From Paenibacillus mesophilus (GTDB taxonomy: Bacteria; Bacillota; Bacilli; Paenibacillales; NBRC-103111): a stretch of 64,000 nucleotides of DNA. Under the pieces are notes generated by a model. That model saw nothing but the letters and a program-made list of their open reading frames with translations, did no database searches and was not told the DNA's origin. Numbering within the stretch: the stretch's first letter is position 1; each line of letters starts with the position of its first letter. Shown here piece by piece: positions 26,001 to 34,561 of this stretch. Both the position numbers and the translations under genes were made by a program. Location: the NCBI RefSeq assembly GCF_005938385.1, contig NZ_VCRA01000007.1, positions 186,001 through 250,000 on the forward strand. Direction: 5' to 3'.

Positions 26001-26653
26001 TCAGTTGGCAGAGATTTGGTCTCGTTCGCTTGGAACGTCTCTTGGAATGGACGCGTCCATGCTTTCGAACCGTCCGACCGGATCAATCCGATCTCGACGA
26101 GCGCGCTTCCGTACGTACTGGCCGTTACCGTCGTCGATATATTTACGTTACCGCCGGGAGCAACATTTGCCGGGGCCGCTGTGGTGCTGCTCGTAAAGGT
26201 GAGGACAGGCGTTCCCTTCGTTACCGTTAACGAGGCTGCACCCGCATACCAGTCGTACATGGCGCTCCAGCCCGCGCCGAACAAGCCGAAGCTGACGATG
26301 TATTTGCCTTCCGGCAAGCCGGCGGGCACGTTCCAGGTGAAAGGAACGGTCGTTTTCGCATTTGCCTTCACCTTGACGTTATCGACGAATACTTGATGCA
26401 CCTTCTTAAGAGAAGCATCGAAAATTTCCACATCTACCAGCAGCGAAACGTCCGCTGAAGGCGTGACAAGCACGTTAATGGCGGCAGTTCCCCCCGTCTG
26501 GACAGAAGCCGGCGATACTTCGGCGGATGCCTGGAAAGCAGGTGCCGCATAGGCGCGGCCAGCCGGTACGAACAATCCGGCGCTCTGCAGCAGCAGTGCG
26601 ATGGCGATGACCGCACACAGCAGCCGGAGCCCGTTTCTTTGAATATAGGGCAC
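23087..26653 (-). CDS. Secreted GH44 glucanase with CBM3 and fibronectin III modules
   Basis: The 1188-residue protein has a Sec signal peptide of about 36 residues ending AYAA. Two Ig-like modules span about 40-245 and a first FN3 about 255-345. A CBM3-like cellulose-binding module (residues 348-490, YYFTLDEEAPLSIDFW) is followed by two more FN3 modules. The catalytic domain from about residue 675 is GH44, with the acid/base in EIDNEPGLW (Glu851) and the nucleophile in FTEYNYGG (Glu1024). GH44 enzymes cut beta-1,4-glucans and xyloglucan. The start is a GTG with AAAGGAG upstream. It acts outside the cell on plant polysaccharide. Confidence 0.93.
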   Translation of the reverse strand: MPYIQRNGLRLLCAVIAIALLLQSAGLFVPAGRAYAAPAFQASAEVSPASVQTGGTAAINVLVTPSADVSLLVDVEIFDASLKKVHQVFVDNVKVKANAKTTVPFTWNVPAGLPEGKYIVSFGLFGAGWSAMYDWYAGAASLTVTKGTPVLTFTSSTTAAPANVAPGGNVNISTTVTASTYGSALVEIGLIRSDGSKAWTRPFQETFQANETKSLPTDWTVPIDAPQGTYQVEVGIYKPDRTVTYSLNRAAAQFTVGTEPRLPVPANLKATAGETSITLTWDPVAGATRYDLDADGTILPLTSASYTHTGLQPDTAHVYKVRAGNASGTGEWSSVVTARTTAVVTTPAIRVSLETSGSLNTQMPTVAFKLENTGKSPVSLKDVKARYYFTLDEEAPLSIDFWSTVAKSNVTAKFIKMPIPSANADHYLEIGFNDQAGTLNAGSYATVSTWFNKTNWSVFNQSNDYSYLQAPSYTAADKAPGYVSGQLVWGVEPVLLDMPAFPANIRAVPSDTSITVTWDAVEGATGYEIVADGTAEVVSNPSFTHEWLRTGTKHTYKVRAVKGDKYSVWSSLLTARTNGEQVLPAPANVRAERTETSIRLTWAALEEEITGYDIEVDGSVQSVGMALNYTHDGLAKGSQHTYRVRAKDGTTLGPWSELLKLSTVNVPTGPFTVNFTVNPQSDRAPISPYIYGTNDELTGTENWTSFRMGGNRLTTYNWENNASNAGKDDGWRSDGYVPWFFGNIMDRSKWNIPGIGATAFHDRANARGAYTLITLQTAGYVAADKNDTAVTETAPNSRWVEVKPAKGSPFSLTPDLNDNAVYMDEFVNLLVNKYGPASSATGIKGMEIDNEPGLWAENHKYVHPAQASGVEVLNKSAALAKAVKKVDPTVELFGPVSYGFSEYLMMDNKPEWDSIKGSYSWYLDYYLDKMRAESAKEGRRLLDVLDLHWYPEATGGGVRISDPWTASNLETHKARVQAPRSLWDPSYKENSWIGEFYSSYLPLIPKLKQSIGTYNPGTKLAFTEYNYGGEDHISGGIAMADVIGIFGKQGVYMANYWKMVAPEKTAYSTAAAKIYNNYDGRNGKFGDTSVRAETSDAENSSIYGSVFKDNDNNLHLIVMNKNFDYDMNAVFQIEGSEAYKSAQVWAYDSESPIIQERAGIASINGNSFTLNVPKLTVAHIVLRAADLK

Positions 26654-26675
26654 TATAATCGTTCTCCTTTCTTGG

Positions 26676-26703
26676 TTGACGCTGAATCCTTCGTCATTAT
26701 ACT
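26676..26703 (+). promoter_or_regulatory. Promoter candidate for the kinase/regulator pair
   Basis: TTGACG (26676-26681) and TATACT (26698-26703) are separated by 16 bp and point at the histidine kinase. A palindrome GTACGCGCGTAC lies just downstream near 26706-26717 and could be an operator. A second perfect -10, TATAAT at 26795-26800, is closer to the start but lacks a clear -35. Confidence 0.5.
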
Positions 26704-26835
26704 GCCGTACGCGCGTACCGGGGAGGATGAACTTTTCTCACCCTTCGACGCATCCGGATGCCGGCATTCCTTCCATAAAGTGAGAACGATGAGGTATAAT
26801 ATAGGTTGAACACCCGCTGTTCCCGGAGGCATACG

Positions 26836-28296
26836 ATGGTTTTGTTATATTGCACCATATTTATTTCATTGTGGACACTAGGCATCATCATGCTCGTTAA
26901 CAATCCCCGCAACGCGCACGTGCGCTGGTTCAGCGCCCTGCTGTTCGTAACGGGCTTCGCCAGCTTCTCAGTTGTCTTGAACGTACTTGTATTGCCGTGG
27001 ATGCGCTCATCCTCCTCGTTCGCTCCCGACGGCGTAGAAGCCGTCAGACTGTTCTCGATGATAGCGTGGGGAATCGAGTACCACTTTTTGCCGTATATTC
27101 TTCTCATGTGCGCTCTTGTGTTTACCCGGATCTTTTCCAGACGAACCCTCCTCCTGTTCAGCCTCGCGGCATCGCTGCCCATTGTCGTCTATTTGGCCGC
27201 AGTGCCTCCCTTGTATCCGGAGCTTCGGCTTGGCGACCCGGTATTTCGGGTCATTTCCGGCGTTTACTTCACGGTCGGGCTTACGATTTATTGGCTGCGC
27301 TGCTTGACGGAGAAAGCTCCTTCCTATCGGAAGAACAGCTTCCGGACCGCCCTGGCTTTGCTGCTGTGCATCGGCTTTTTGTACTCCACCGATTATTTGG
27401 GCCTCGACTATTTTTATATCGGGCGCGACGGACTGCAGATGTCCAGCAACAATATGTGGCAGTTCAACTTTCTGATCTCGCTTGCGTTCGTGACGATGTT
27501 CGTCTTCTATTCGATGAAATACGGCTTCATGGGCATTAAGCTGCGCATCGAGCAGCAGAAAATCGATTATTCGATGAGAAATTTGACCCAAGGAGCGCTC
27601 ATCCTCAACCATACGATGAAGAACGAAATCCAGAAGATCAACTACCTCGGCAGCCGTATGCGGACCGCAGCGGCCGGCAATGACAAGGATGAGCTGCTCC
27701 GCGACTTGGATAGTCTCGACCGGGTGACCGGTCATATGCTGGACATGATCAACCAGATCAAGGAAAAGACCGATGAGATCGTCCTGTATGAGCAGGAGTA
27801 CCGGCTGGCCGGGCTGCTCGATTACTGTCTCCAGACGCTGGAGGCGACCGTGCAGCATAAGCAAATTCATATTTCCAAGGACGTGCACGTCGATCCCCTC
27901 GTGTTGTGCGATGCCACCCATATCCGGGAAGTGCTGACCAACCTGCTCGTCAATGCGATGGACGCGATGGAACCGGGCGATGGCCAAATAACGGTAAGCA
28001 TTTTGAATGACAAGAAAGAAGTTCTCGTTTGGGTGAAAGACAACGGGTCGGGCATTTCGAAGGAAAATGCGGCGAAAATATTCGATCCTTTCTTCACGAC
28101 GAAAAAAGGCAGGGCCAACTACGGCCTCGGCCTCAATTATTGCTATGGGGTTATGCACAAGCACGGGGGAAGCATCCGTCTCGTCGAGACGAATCCGGGT
28201 GCAGGAACATGGATGGAGCTCCGGTTCCCGGCTAAACGCGTACGCATGACGATTACAGCGGAACGGTTCGCGCACATGCAGCGAGGCGTCTATTGA
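26836..28296 (+). CDS. Membrane sensor histidine kinase
   Basis: The protein (486 residues from this start) has about seven hydrophobic segments in the first 235 residues, then the phosphoacceptor segment LNHTMKNEIQKI with His259. The ATP-binding domain includes NLLVNAMDAM, VKDNGSGIS, FFTTKK and NYGLGLNYC. GGAGG lies 6 bp before ATG 26836; a TTG at 26806 in frame is less likely. The response regulator follows after 15 bp. GH44 is divergent from it, so it may sense or control polysaccharide use; that is only a neighbourhood argument. Confidence 0.92.
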   Translation: MVLLYCTIFISLWTLGIIMLVNNPRNAHVRWFSALLFVTGFASFSVVLNVLVLPWMRSSSSFAPDGVEAVRLFSMIAWGIEYHFLPYILLMCALVFTRIFSRRTLLLFSLAASLPIVVYLAAVPPLYPELRLGDPVFRVISGVYFTVGLTIYWLRCLTEKAPSYRKNSFRTALALLLCIGFLYSTDYLGLDYFYIGRDGLQMSSNNMWQFNFLISLAFVTMFVFYSMKYGFMGIKLRIEQQKIDYSMRNLTQGALILNHTMKNEIQKINYLGSRMRTAAAGNDKDELLRDLDSLDRVTGHMLDMINQIKEKTDEIVLYEQEYRLAGLLDYCLQTLEATVQHKQIHISKDVHVDPLVLCDATHIREVLTNLLVNAMDAMEPGDGQITVSILNDKKEVLVWVKDNGSGISKENAAKIFDPFFTTKKGRANYGLGLNYCYGVMHKHGGSIRLVETNPGAGTWMELRFPAKRVRMTITAERFAHMQRGVY

Positions 28297-28311
28297 GAGG
28301 AACATGAACGG

Positions 28312-28887
28312 ATGGCTCAACATATACGGGTAATGCTCGTCGAGGACGATCCGTTTTGGCGGGAAAGGCTGACGGCGGATCTGGATAAGGAACCGGATAT
28401 CGAGGTTGTCAAGGCGGCATCCTCCAGACGGGAGGCTTTGGAAGCGGCGGCTTCTCTTCAGATGGACGTCGTGCTTATGGACATCAATTTATCGGAAAAC
28501 CGGCTGGACGGGTTGGACACGGCGAAGGAATTGATGCTGACGAAACGGTCCGAGCTGAAAATCATCATGCTCACTTCCTTGACGGACAAAGATACGATCG
28601 TGAGGGCGTTCCAGAACGGGGCTGTCAACTATATCGGCAAAGCGAACTTCCACGATATTGCGCGCGCGATCCGGGACGCTTACGGCGGAGAGTCCCCGAT
28701 TCATCCGGATGCCGCCGCGGCGATGAGGGACGAAATCCGGCTCATGCAGCTCACCCCTTCGGAGCGTGAAATTCACGAGCTCAAGGAGCAGGGATACAAC
28801 CGTACGGAAATATCGGTGATGCTGAGCAAATCGCTGAATACGATCAAGTCGCAAATTCGCAGCATCCGGGGGAAGTTGTTGAAATAG
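28312..28887 (+). CDS. Response regulator, NarL/LuxR-type
   Basis: The 191-residue protein has a receiver domain (LVEDDPFW, phosphoacceptor VLMDINL with Asp57, IMLTSL, and the Lys in IGKANF) and a short C-terminal helix-turn-helix (LTPSEREIHELKEQGYNRTEISVMLSKSLNTIKSQI) of the LuxR type. It forms an operon with the kinase 15 bp upstream. A hairpin at 28899-28921 ends the transcript. Confidence 0.92.
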   Translation: MAQHIRVMLVEDDPFWRERLTADLDKEPDIEVVKAASSRREALEAAASLQMDVVLMDINLSENRLDGLDTAKELMLTKRSELKIIMLTSLTDKDTIVRAFQNGAVNYIGKANFHDIARAIRDAYGGESPIHPDAAAAMRDEIRLMQLTPSEREIHELKEQGYNRTEISVMLSKSLNTIKSQIRSIRGKLLK

Positions 28888-28898
28888 AGGGAAAAGAA

Positions 28899-28921
28899 GA
28901 CACTCCGGATCCCGGAGTGTC
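28899..28921. terminator. Bidirectional hairpin terminator between convergent genes
   Basis: GACACTCCGG-ATC-CCGGAGTGTC forms a 10-bp stem between the response regulator and the polysaccharide deacetylase, which converge here. On the minus strand it is followed by the T-rich TTCTTTTCC. Confidence 0.7.
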
Positions 28922-28940
28922 CCATTGCATGCATGCCGCG

Positions 28941-29843
28941 TCACACCTTCAGCCCATAGTGCTGCTTCAGATGCTCCGTGATCGAAGTAAAGCGGAAGCT
29001 TCGCAAGATGTCCTCCAGCTTCGCCTCGGTCCCGCGCACATTGTAATAGTGAATGAAATTTTCCTTGAAGGGGAGGCTCAGCTTCTGCTCATCCGCATCG
29101 ATTTCTCTAGGATGCAAGTAGACGATCGAGCTGTTCCCGCTGCGGTTCGCCGACCGAATCGCATTTTTGATCAGAAATTTCGGGAAAAACCGGAAGTAAA
29201 AGCCACCGGAGTACCCCATATTTTTCCCGGCAAGCTTCATGACGGACATCGGAACCTCGTACAACCCCAGCTCCCTGCCACCCACTCTCGGCTTATGAAT
29301 CTTCGTCGGGGCCGTCGGGATGCCGTACAGAAACGTTTTGACAGGGAAAATGCTGGCGTCGTACTTCATACCCAGTCCCTCAAGAGCTTCAAGATAATGC
29401 AGGTTGCTTTCCACGATCGACCATGAAGGCGCCCGGTAGCCGAGCACTTTGGTCCCCGTCAAGTTTTCCAATATATCGACAGACTTCTTCACATCGTCGC
29501 GAAACTCCTCGAACGTCTGCTTGTATGCCAGCTGATGACCGTACCCGTGGGATGCGACGTCGTGCCCTTCGCGGGCGATCGCCTTCACGACATCCGGATA
29601 ATTTTCTCCGATGCAGCCGAGTACGAAGAACGTCGCCTTGCAATCGGTCTCGCTGCATATGCGGAGAAGCGTATCCATATGGGCGCGGAAATTCGAGCTT
29701 CTGCCGGATACCGGCTCGAGATTCACACCTTCGAAATTCGCATGAAACCATTCCTCGATGTCGAAGGTGAGCATATTCGTTATCCCGAGCCCCTGAACAG
29801 TGTCATGTGCGGAAGCGCTCGCGGCTCTATCCTGTATAGTCAA
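28941..29843 (-). CDS. Polysaccharide deacetylase (DUF3473-containing type)
   Basis: The 300-residue protein has the NodB-fold metal site (LTFDIEEWFH near residue 25, and HDVASHGYGHQ with the two His near 93-103), ATFFVLG, and YRAPSWS near 137. The C-terminal third matches DUF3473, seen in deacetylases of exopolysaccharide loci. It removes acetyl groups from a glycan. No signal peptide is seen, so it probably acts on a lipid-linked intermediate in the cytoplasm. It is the last of seven minus-strand genes and overlaps the methyltransferase upstream by 4 nt. Confidence 0.9.
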   Translation of the reverse strand: MTIQDRAASASAHDTVQGLGITNMLTFDIEEWFHANFEGVNLEPVSGRSSNFRAHMDTLLRICSETDCKATFFVLGCIGENYPDVVKAIAREGHDVASHGYGHQLAYKQTFEEFRDDVKKSVDILENLTGTKVLGYRAPSWSIVESNLHYLEALEGLGMKYDASIFPVKTFLYGIPTAPTKIHKPRVGGRELGLYEVPMSVMKLAGKNMGYSGGFYFRFFPKFLIKNAIRSANRSGNSSIVYLHPREIDADEQKLSLPFKENFIHYYNVRGTEAKLEDILRSFRFTSITEHLKQHYGLKV

Positions 29844-30511
29844 CTTTTCTTTCTCCCTTTGATTGCGAACGAAGTGCTGAACATATCGGACAGCAGTCCA
29901 TCTCCGTTGCTTGTGGATACGAACTTGAACGGATGGTAAACGTGCAGAAATTCGATTTGCTCAAACCCGTATTTGACGTACAGCTGTTTCAGCTCGTTCG
30001 TCGCATACATCCGGTCGAACTTCTTCGTCTTCTCGAACAGCTTAAGCAGCTTCCGCTGAATCGAGCTTCGGTTCAACGTCTGGATCAGAAGCGTTCCCCC
30101 CGGCTTGGTCACCCGGGCAAGCTCCTTGACAACATTCTCGTACTGCTCGATCAGCTGGATAACGCCGATGCACAGGACGACATCGAATTTGCCGTTCTCG
30201 AACGGGAGAGCGGTCAAGTCTTCCGACATTGTCTTCAGTCCGCGAGCTGCCGCGAATTCCAAGCTTTTCACCGAGAAGTCTACGCCGTATACCGTATTGT
30301 GCTGAACGAGCGGCTCGCTGAATGCGCCTACTCCGCAGCCCGCATCCAGAACTTCCTTGCCTTTCACTTCTCCCAGCCATTGCAAAGTGTTGTTTCTTTG
30401 CATGAAGAAGCTCTCTTCATTGAAATAATCGGACGATTGGACAGCCGCTCCATGCGTATTGGCTTTGTCGTCGAAATATTGCTTCCAGTTCGTATTGTTC
30501 GTATTGCTCAT
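29840..30511 (-). CDS. Class I SAM-dependent methyltransferase
   Basis: The protein (223 residues) contains the SAM-binding loop VLDAGCGVGAFSEPL near residue 54, VDFSVKSLE, and RVTKPGGTLLIQTL. GGAGG stands 9 bp before ATG 30511, better than the ATG three codons earlier. The 4-nt overlap with the deacetylase implies translational coupling. In this operon it probably methylates a sugar or lipid precursor. Confidence 0.87.
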   Translation of the reverse strand: MSNTNNTNWKQYFDDKANTHGAAVQSSDYFNEESFFMQRNNTLQWLGEVKGKEVLDAGCGVGAFSEPLVQHNTVYGVDFSVKSLEFAAARGLKTMSEDLTALPFENGKFDVVLCIGVIQLIEQYENVVKELARVTKPGGTLLIQTLNRSSIQRKLLKLFEKTKKFDRMYATNELKQLYVKYGFEQIEFLHVYHPFKFVSTSNGDGLLSDMFSTSFAIKGRKKS

Positions 30512-30557
30512 CGTATGCATCCTCCGAATATGTAACCGAAATAGGCACTGGCTCTTG

Positions 30558-31601
30558 TTACGGCAGCAGATACTTGATCAAAGCTTTGCCTGCCGTGTCT
30601 GTCACGAATGCGGGCATTGCTTTCCACAGGTTTATGAAGACGCCGAGGCTTTCCTTGTCGGGAGGTCCGCCGGCATTCCTGCCGCCGTCATAAACCAAAT
30701 ATCGCAGCTGTTCGGCCCGCGCCCCCCACTGCTCCTTGTATTTGTACGTTCCCGATCCCGTTTGGGACCGGCCGAGGTCCAAATAGCGAAGTCCGTTTCG
30801 GATCCCGAACCGTACCGCCTCCCAGTACATGAAGTTGTTCAAATATTTGTTGTTGTACTCGGACAGATTGGCTCCGTACGGGTAATACAGCGTCGAGTTC
30901 CCCGGACTGGCGAGCAGGAGCATTCCTCCTACAACGGCGCCGGTTTGCTTGTCCAGCACGGTAAGCAGAGTCGAATAATCCGGCATATATTCGAAGAAAC
31001 GTTTGAAGTAACCGATCGCCGGAGCCGGAGAACCCAGCTGTTTCATTCTTCTTACATATACTTTATAAAAAGCGTCCAAATGACTGGCGTCGAACGATAC
31101 CGTAAACCAATCGTTTTTGTATACTTTGCGGACATGGTTCCGGTTGCTGCCGCTCGATAGCGCCAGCACTTGATTCTCGTCTTCCGCGAGCGGAAGCACG
31201 AAGGTATGGTTGTGAAGGTTCTCGCTCCAGCCGGAGCCGTCCAAACTCTGATCCTTCAGCCGCAGCTCGACGTACCCGAGTCCGAGACTTTCCTTCAGCC
31301 GAAGGACGGAATCGACCGCGAAACGGAACGCTTCTTCATCGTCGGCGCAAATATCGGAATAATTCACGAATGGAATCGATACGCCAACCTTTTTCATGCC
31401 AAGATTGCGGCCGATGATAAGCGGAATGATTGCGCGAATGCGGTGTTGCTCATCCACCACGGCGTGATAGCCGCATTGGTATCCGAAAGAATCGATCAGG
31501 ACTCGTCTGAACGAGGTCGTATGATAAACGGTCCCCTTCGACAGCGCAAGCTTGTCCCACTCGCCCTTCATCGATTCGGTATAGCCGACGCAACTGAACA
31601 T
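30558..31601 (-). CDS. FemAB/GNAT-like acyl- or aminoacyltransferase
   Basis: The 347-residue protein has the double-GNAT layout of FemAB-like proteins found in exopolysaccharide loci: WDKLALSKGTVYHTTSFRRVL at the start, SGSNRNHVRKVYKNDW in the middle, GGMLLLASPGNSTLYYPYGAN and YLDLGRSQTGSGTYKYKEQWG near the C-terminus. It probably transfers an acyl or aminoacyl group to a glycan or glycolipid. AAAGGA lies ten bases before the ATG. It follows the small transporter gene after 7 bp. Confidence 0.82.
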   Translation of the reverse strand: MFSCVGYTESMKGEWDKLALSKGTVYHTTSFRRVLIDSFGYQCGYHAVVDEQHRIRAIIPLIIGRNLGMKKVGVSIPFVNYSDICADDEEAFRFAVDSVLRLKESLGLGYVELRLKDQSLDGSGWSENLHNHTFVLPLAEDENQVLALSSGSNRNHVRKVYKNDWFTVSFDASHLDAFYKVYVRRMKQLGSPAPAIGYFKRFFEYMPDYSTLLTVLDKQTGAVVGGMLLLASPGNSTLYYPYGANLSEYNNKYLNNFMYWEAVRFGIRNGLRYLDLGRSQTGSGTYKYKEQWGARAEQLRYLVYDGGRNAGGPPDKESLGVFINLWKAMPAFVTDTAGKALIKYLLP

Positions 31602-31608
31602 GTACCTG

Positions 31609-31950
31609 TTATCCTTTCAACCACATATATACACCTATCAGGATGACGACACAGCCGGCCCACTTCATGAGGCTGATCTGCTCGTGAAACACTAAGATGG
31701 AGACGGCCAGCAGCAAAATATATTGGAAGCTGGATACGAACGTAACATAGCTCAAGTCGAATTTGGACAAGCAGTATACCCATAGAAAAGCCCCTACCGC
31801 ATAGGACGCGAAGCCCGCCAGCAGTACAGGCGAAGAGATATAGCCGAGCGCAATTCCCCATAACGCGCCTTCGAAATTAACCGATCGGCTCCCGAGCTTC
31901 AGAAGCGTGCTTCCGGCGACGGTCATGGTTACGCTTGCAAGCAGCATCAA
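31609..31950 (-). CDS. Small 4-TM EamA/SMR-type transporter
   Basis: The 113-residue protein consists of four hydrophobic helices, with FDLSYVTFVSSFQYILLL and FHEQISLMKWAGCVVILIGVY typical of the DMT/EamA group (EmrE- or ArnE-like). In glycan operons such half-transporters flip lipid-linked sugars across the membrane. It overlaps the DUF2304 gene upstream by 4 nt. Confidence 0.82.
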   Translation of the reverse strand: MMLLASVTMTVAGSTLLKLGSRSVNFEGALWGIALGYISSPVLLAGFASYAVGAFLWVYCLSKFDLSYVTFVSSFQYILLLAVSILVFHEQISLMKWAGCVVILIGVYMWLKG

Positions 31951-32339
31951 GTAGTTGATTCCAATCCACCCTCATTCTGTTTCTTTTCGAGCTCCTCGAG
32001 CCTCAGCTTCGTCAAGCCCAATTCCTGCGTCAACGATTTGTTATGCATCTTCAAGCCCGAGATGCTGACGCTCATCTTCAGCAGAAGCAAATAAGCGCTG
32101 ACGATCAGGATGGCGAAGAACGCCGACGGAGCATAGTACACTCCGATCATGTGAGAGAACCAGTCCATCAAATCTTTAAACACGGACATCGTGAGCGTAA
32201 ACAAACCGATCAGAAACCAGACGAGCGAATATTTCTCCCTGATCATTCTTGCCCTAACCATTAAAAATACCGAAACGATAATGATCAGGCTGAACGCAAT
32301 CCCCATCAGCTGAACACTTGTTATATTTCCGCCTTCCAT
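31947..32339 (-). CDS. DUF2304 membrane protein
   Basis: The 130-residue protein has three to four hydrophobic segments (VQLMGIAFSLIIIVSVFLMV, YSLVWFLIGLFTLTM, SAFFAILIVSAYLLLL) and a C-terminal coiled coil rich in Glu and Leu. This is the DUF2304 pattern, commonly found beside family 2 glycosyltransferases. It probably forms a membrane complex with the glycosyltransferase 4 bp upstream. The 3' end overlaps the small transporter. Confidence 0.85.
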   Translation of the reverse strand: MEGGNITSVQLMGIAFSLIIIVSVFLMVRARMIREKYSLVWFLIGLFTLTMSVFKDLMDWFSHMIGVYYAPSAFFAILIVSAYLLLLKMSVSISGLKMHNKSLTQELGLTKLRLEELEKKQNEGGLESTT

Positions 32340-32343
32340 AGCC

Positions 32344-33051
32344 TTACCACCTTGTCCTAATGTAGGAGAAGAAGATCGATAAAATGACTTTCGCCATATA
32401 GTACGGGCTTTTGATGAACGTGATGGAGGAAGTGCCGTGCTCCCGCTCCCTCATCTCCACGCCGACCTCGCTGATTTGAAGCCCGTGCTTGTTCAGCAGA
32501 ATGATCGCATCCGGCTCCGGATAATCGTCGGGGTAATGCTTGGCCAACAGCTCGATGCTTTTGCGGTTGTACAGCCGGAACCCGGAAGTGCCGTCGGTCA
32601 CCTTCGTATGGATCAGCATTCGGAACAAATAATAAAAAATTTTGATGCCAAGCCGCCTCGACCACGTCGTCCGGAACGATCGGATATCGAGAAATCTGGA
32701 GCCGATGACCATATCGCTGCCGGTTCTCTCCATCGTGTCCATCAGCTTGTTGACCTCTTTGGCCATATGCTGCCCGTCCCCGTCGATCTGCACCATATAG
32801 GAGTAGCCTTTGGCCTTCGCGTACTTGAACCCGGTCTGAACCGCTCCGCCGATTCCGAGATTGTGCGGCAGGTCGACGACCTTGACCCCTTCCGCCTTCC
32901 TGGCCGTAGCCGAGGTGGCATCAAGCGAACAGTCGTTAACGACGAGAATATCGCAATCCGGAATATGCTGGCGTACGTCCCAGATGACTTTCAAAATGTT
33001 GTTCTGTTCGTTATAGGCCGGAATTACAGCGAGTATTTTCCCTTGTTCCAT
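32344..33051 (-). CDS. Glycosyltransferase family 2 (dolichyl/polyprenyl-phosphate sugar synthase-like)
   Basis: The protein (235 residues) has the GT2 nucleotide-sugar site VIPAYNEQNNI, the acidic motifs VNDCSLD and QIDGDGQHM, and SRFLDIRSFRTTWSRR. It lacks C-terminal membrane helices. Enzymes of this group make polyprenyl-phosphate-linked sugars that GT-C transferases use. The ATG at 33051 lies inside the end of the membrane glycosyltransferase gene (28-bp overlap). A frame to 33192 extends further but begins with non-protein sequence. Confidence 0.9.
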   Translation of the reverse strand: MEQGKILAVIPAYNEQNNILKVIWDVRQHIPDCDILVVNDCSLDATSATARKAEGVKVVDLPHNLGIGGAVQTGFKYAKAKGYSYMVQIDGDGQHMAKEVNKLMDTMERTGSDMVIGSRFLDIRSFRTTWSRRLGIKIFYYLFRMLIHTKVTDGTSGFRLYNRKSIELLAKHYPDDYPEPDAIILLNKHGLQISEVGVEMREREHGTSSITFIKSPYYMAKVILSIFFSYIRTRW

Positions 33052-34298
33052 GGCAGCTTCCCCGTCACTTTTTTGATAATCCAAATCGCCCCGTAAATCG
33101 CTCTGTCCGCCCCGTATGCGGCCGCTATCGCAAAGAACGGAATACTTGGCGCCTTGTACCTGAACATTCCGTCGATAAAGAAAATAATGCAAAACAGGAA
33201 CACGGAGAAGATGAGCAGCCAGACGATCGATGCCTTTCGAAACAGCTTGTTCACAATTGCGGCGACGGTTGCGATCAAGAAGAGAGCGCTGGGAAGCAAA
33301 TGCCAGGCGAGCTTCTTAAGGCCTGCTATCGTCGTTACGTCCGTAGTCCACACCCATCGGCCCAGGAAGGCGATGCTTCTCTTGCCGTATAGAATCATGA
33401 TGTGGTCCCAATTGTTAATTATAAAACTTAATATTAGGCTGTTCAATACATTAATCGTATAGTCCGGCCTGAACTTATGGTCCTGCGGCGATGGGAGGTC
33501 GTAGATCCAGCCGTTCGCATATTGATTGTACAGCACCTTCTTGGCGTTGAACTGCAGCGAGGCGACGAGCGAATCGAGCTTCCCGCCGGCGTAGATCCAG
33601 ACGATCGCGACGACAGCCGCGGTCAGTACGCCTCCGATAGCCAGCCTGTGCTTCTTGAGGAACGCCGTCACCCGACGCCGGTCGAGGTTGAACACGATGT
33701 AAAGGAGCATAAAGCCGAGCGTCAGGATGCCGGCCGGTCTGAATACGAGCATGTAGAGCGCCGATAAGGCGAACAAAATTTTGTATCTTTTTTTGTCCGA
33801 CTCGTAGCACTTGAGCAGCAAGTACACGGACAACAGCAGGAGACTAATAAAGAAGCTGTCTGTCAGGATATAGGTGGTCCAAAGCGTAATATCCCACGAG
33901 TAGGAATAGAAGAAAGCGGCGATAAGGGCGGTCCGCAAGTTGAACAGCATACGGCCGATCTTGAATACGAGTATGACGGCGAGGCCCGCCGTTACGGCTT
34001 GAATAAAGAGGACGTTTACCGGATCCTTGACAATGGCGAGCAGCACGGTAAGCAGCAAATTGTAGCCGATGTACATAATATCGTTCATATCCGAGCCGAT
34101 CTTGAAGTTGGCCATCAAATTGTGCGCGTACTGGATATACCAATCCGAGTCCGGGGATTGCGGAAATTTACCCGACGACCTCAGATAGAAAAAATACCGC
34201 AATCTCACATAAAGAGACAGCAGCACGATCGGAATCATGAAAACAAATTCCCAATACTTGAAACGATGGTATATTTGAACTAGTCGGTGCACTACCAT
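33024..34298 (-). CDS. GT-C fold membrane glycosyltransferase (GT39/PMT-like)
   Basis: The protein (424 residues) has about ten transmembrane segments. Near the N-terminus, after the first helix, it has PDSDWYIQYAHNLM, whose Asp matches the catalytic loop of GT39/ArnT-type transferases. These enzymes move a sugar from a polyprenyl phosphate donor to a lipid, glycan or protein outside the membrane. GGAG before ATG 34298 sets the start; a longer frame to 34436 reads as non-protein. It is the first gene of the seven-gene operon. Confidence 0.82.
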   Translation of the reverse strand: MVVHRLVQIYHRFKYWEFVFMIPIVLLSLYVRLRYFFYLRSSGKFPQSPDSDWYIQYAHNLMANFKIGSDMNDIMYIGYNLLLTVLLAIVKDPVNVLFIQAVTAGLAVILVFKIGRMLFNLRTALIAAFFYSYSWDITLWTTYILTDSFFISLLLLSVYLLLKCYESDKKRYKILFALSALYMLVFRPAGILTLGFMLLYIVFNLDRRRVTAFLKKHRLAIGGVLTAAVVAIVWIYAGGKLDSLVASLQFNAKKVLYNQYANGWIYDLPSPQDHKFRPDYTINVLNSLILSFIINNWDHIMILYGKRSIAFLGRWVWTTDVTTIAGLKKLAWHLLPSALFLIATVAAIVNKLFRKASIVWLLIFSVFLFCIIFFIDGMFRYKAPSIPFFAIAAAYGADRAIYGAIWIIKKVTGKLPWNKGKYSL

Positions 34299-34473
34299 AT
34301 ACAACTCCAATTCGCTCTTATGACTGTATAATCTGACATGACTTGTCAGCTTTGGATGGGAGTTTATTCCAGTCGGAACGGCCGGACTTGCTTGTCGCGT
34401 CTGGGTAACTCGGCATTCTCTCTTCTCATTTTGCACTTAATCCGGACATTCGGCAACTCTTTTTTTGCGGGCC

Positions 34474-34500
34474 AAAAAAAAGAAGTCCGATCACGGACTC
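34474..34500 (-). terminator. Rho-independent terminator after anti-sigma gene
   Basis: On the minus strand AGTCCG-TGAT-CGGACT is followed by a run of eight T. It ends the sigma/anti-sigma transcript before the glycan operon. Confidence 0.85.
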
Positions 34501-34561
34501 TTTTCCTATATTAGGTTGATCGCAATCCAGGAAAAATATTCAAACGTACGACTTTACCCTC

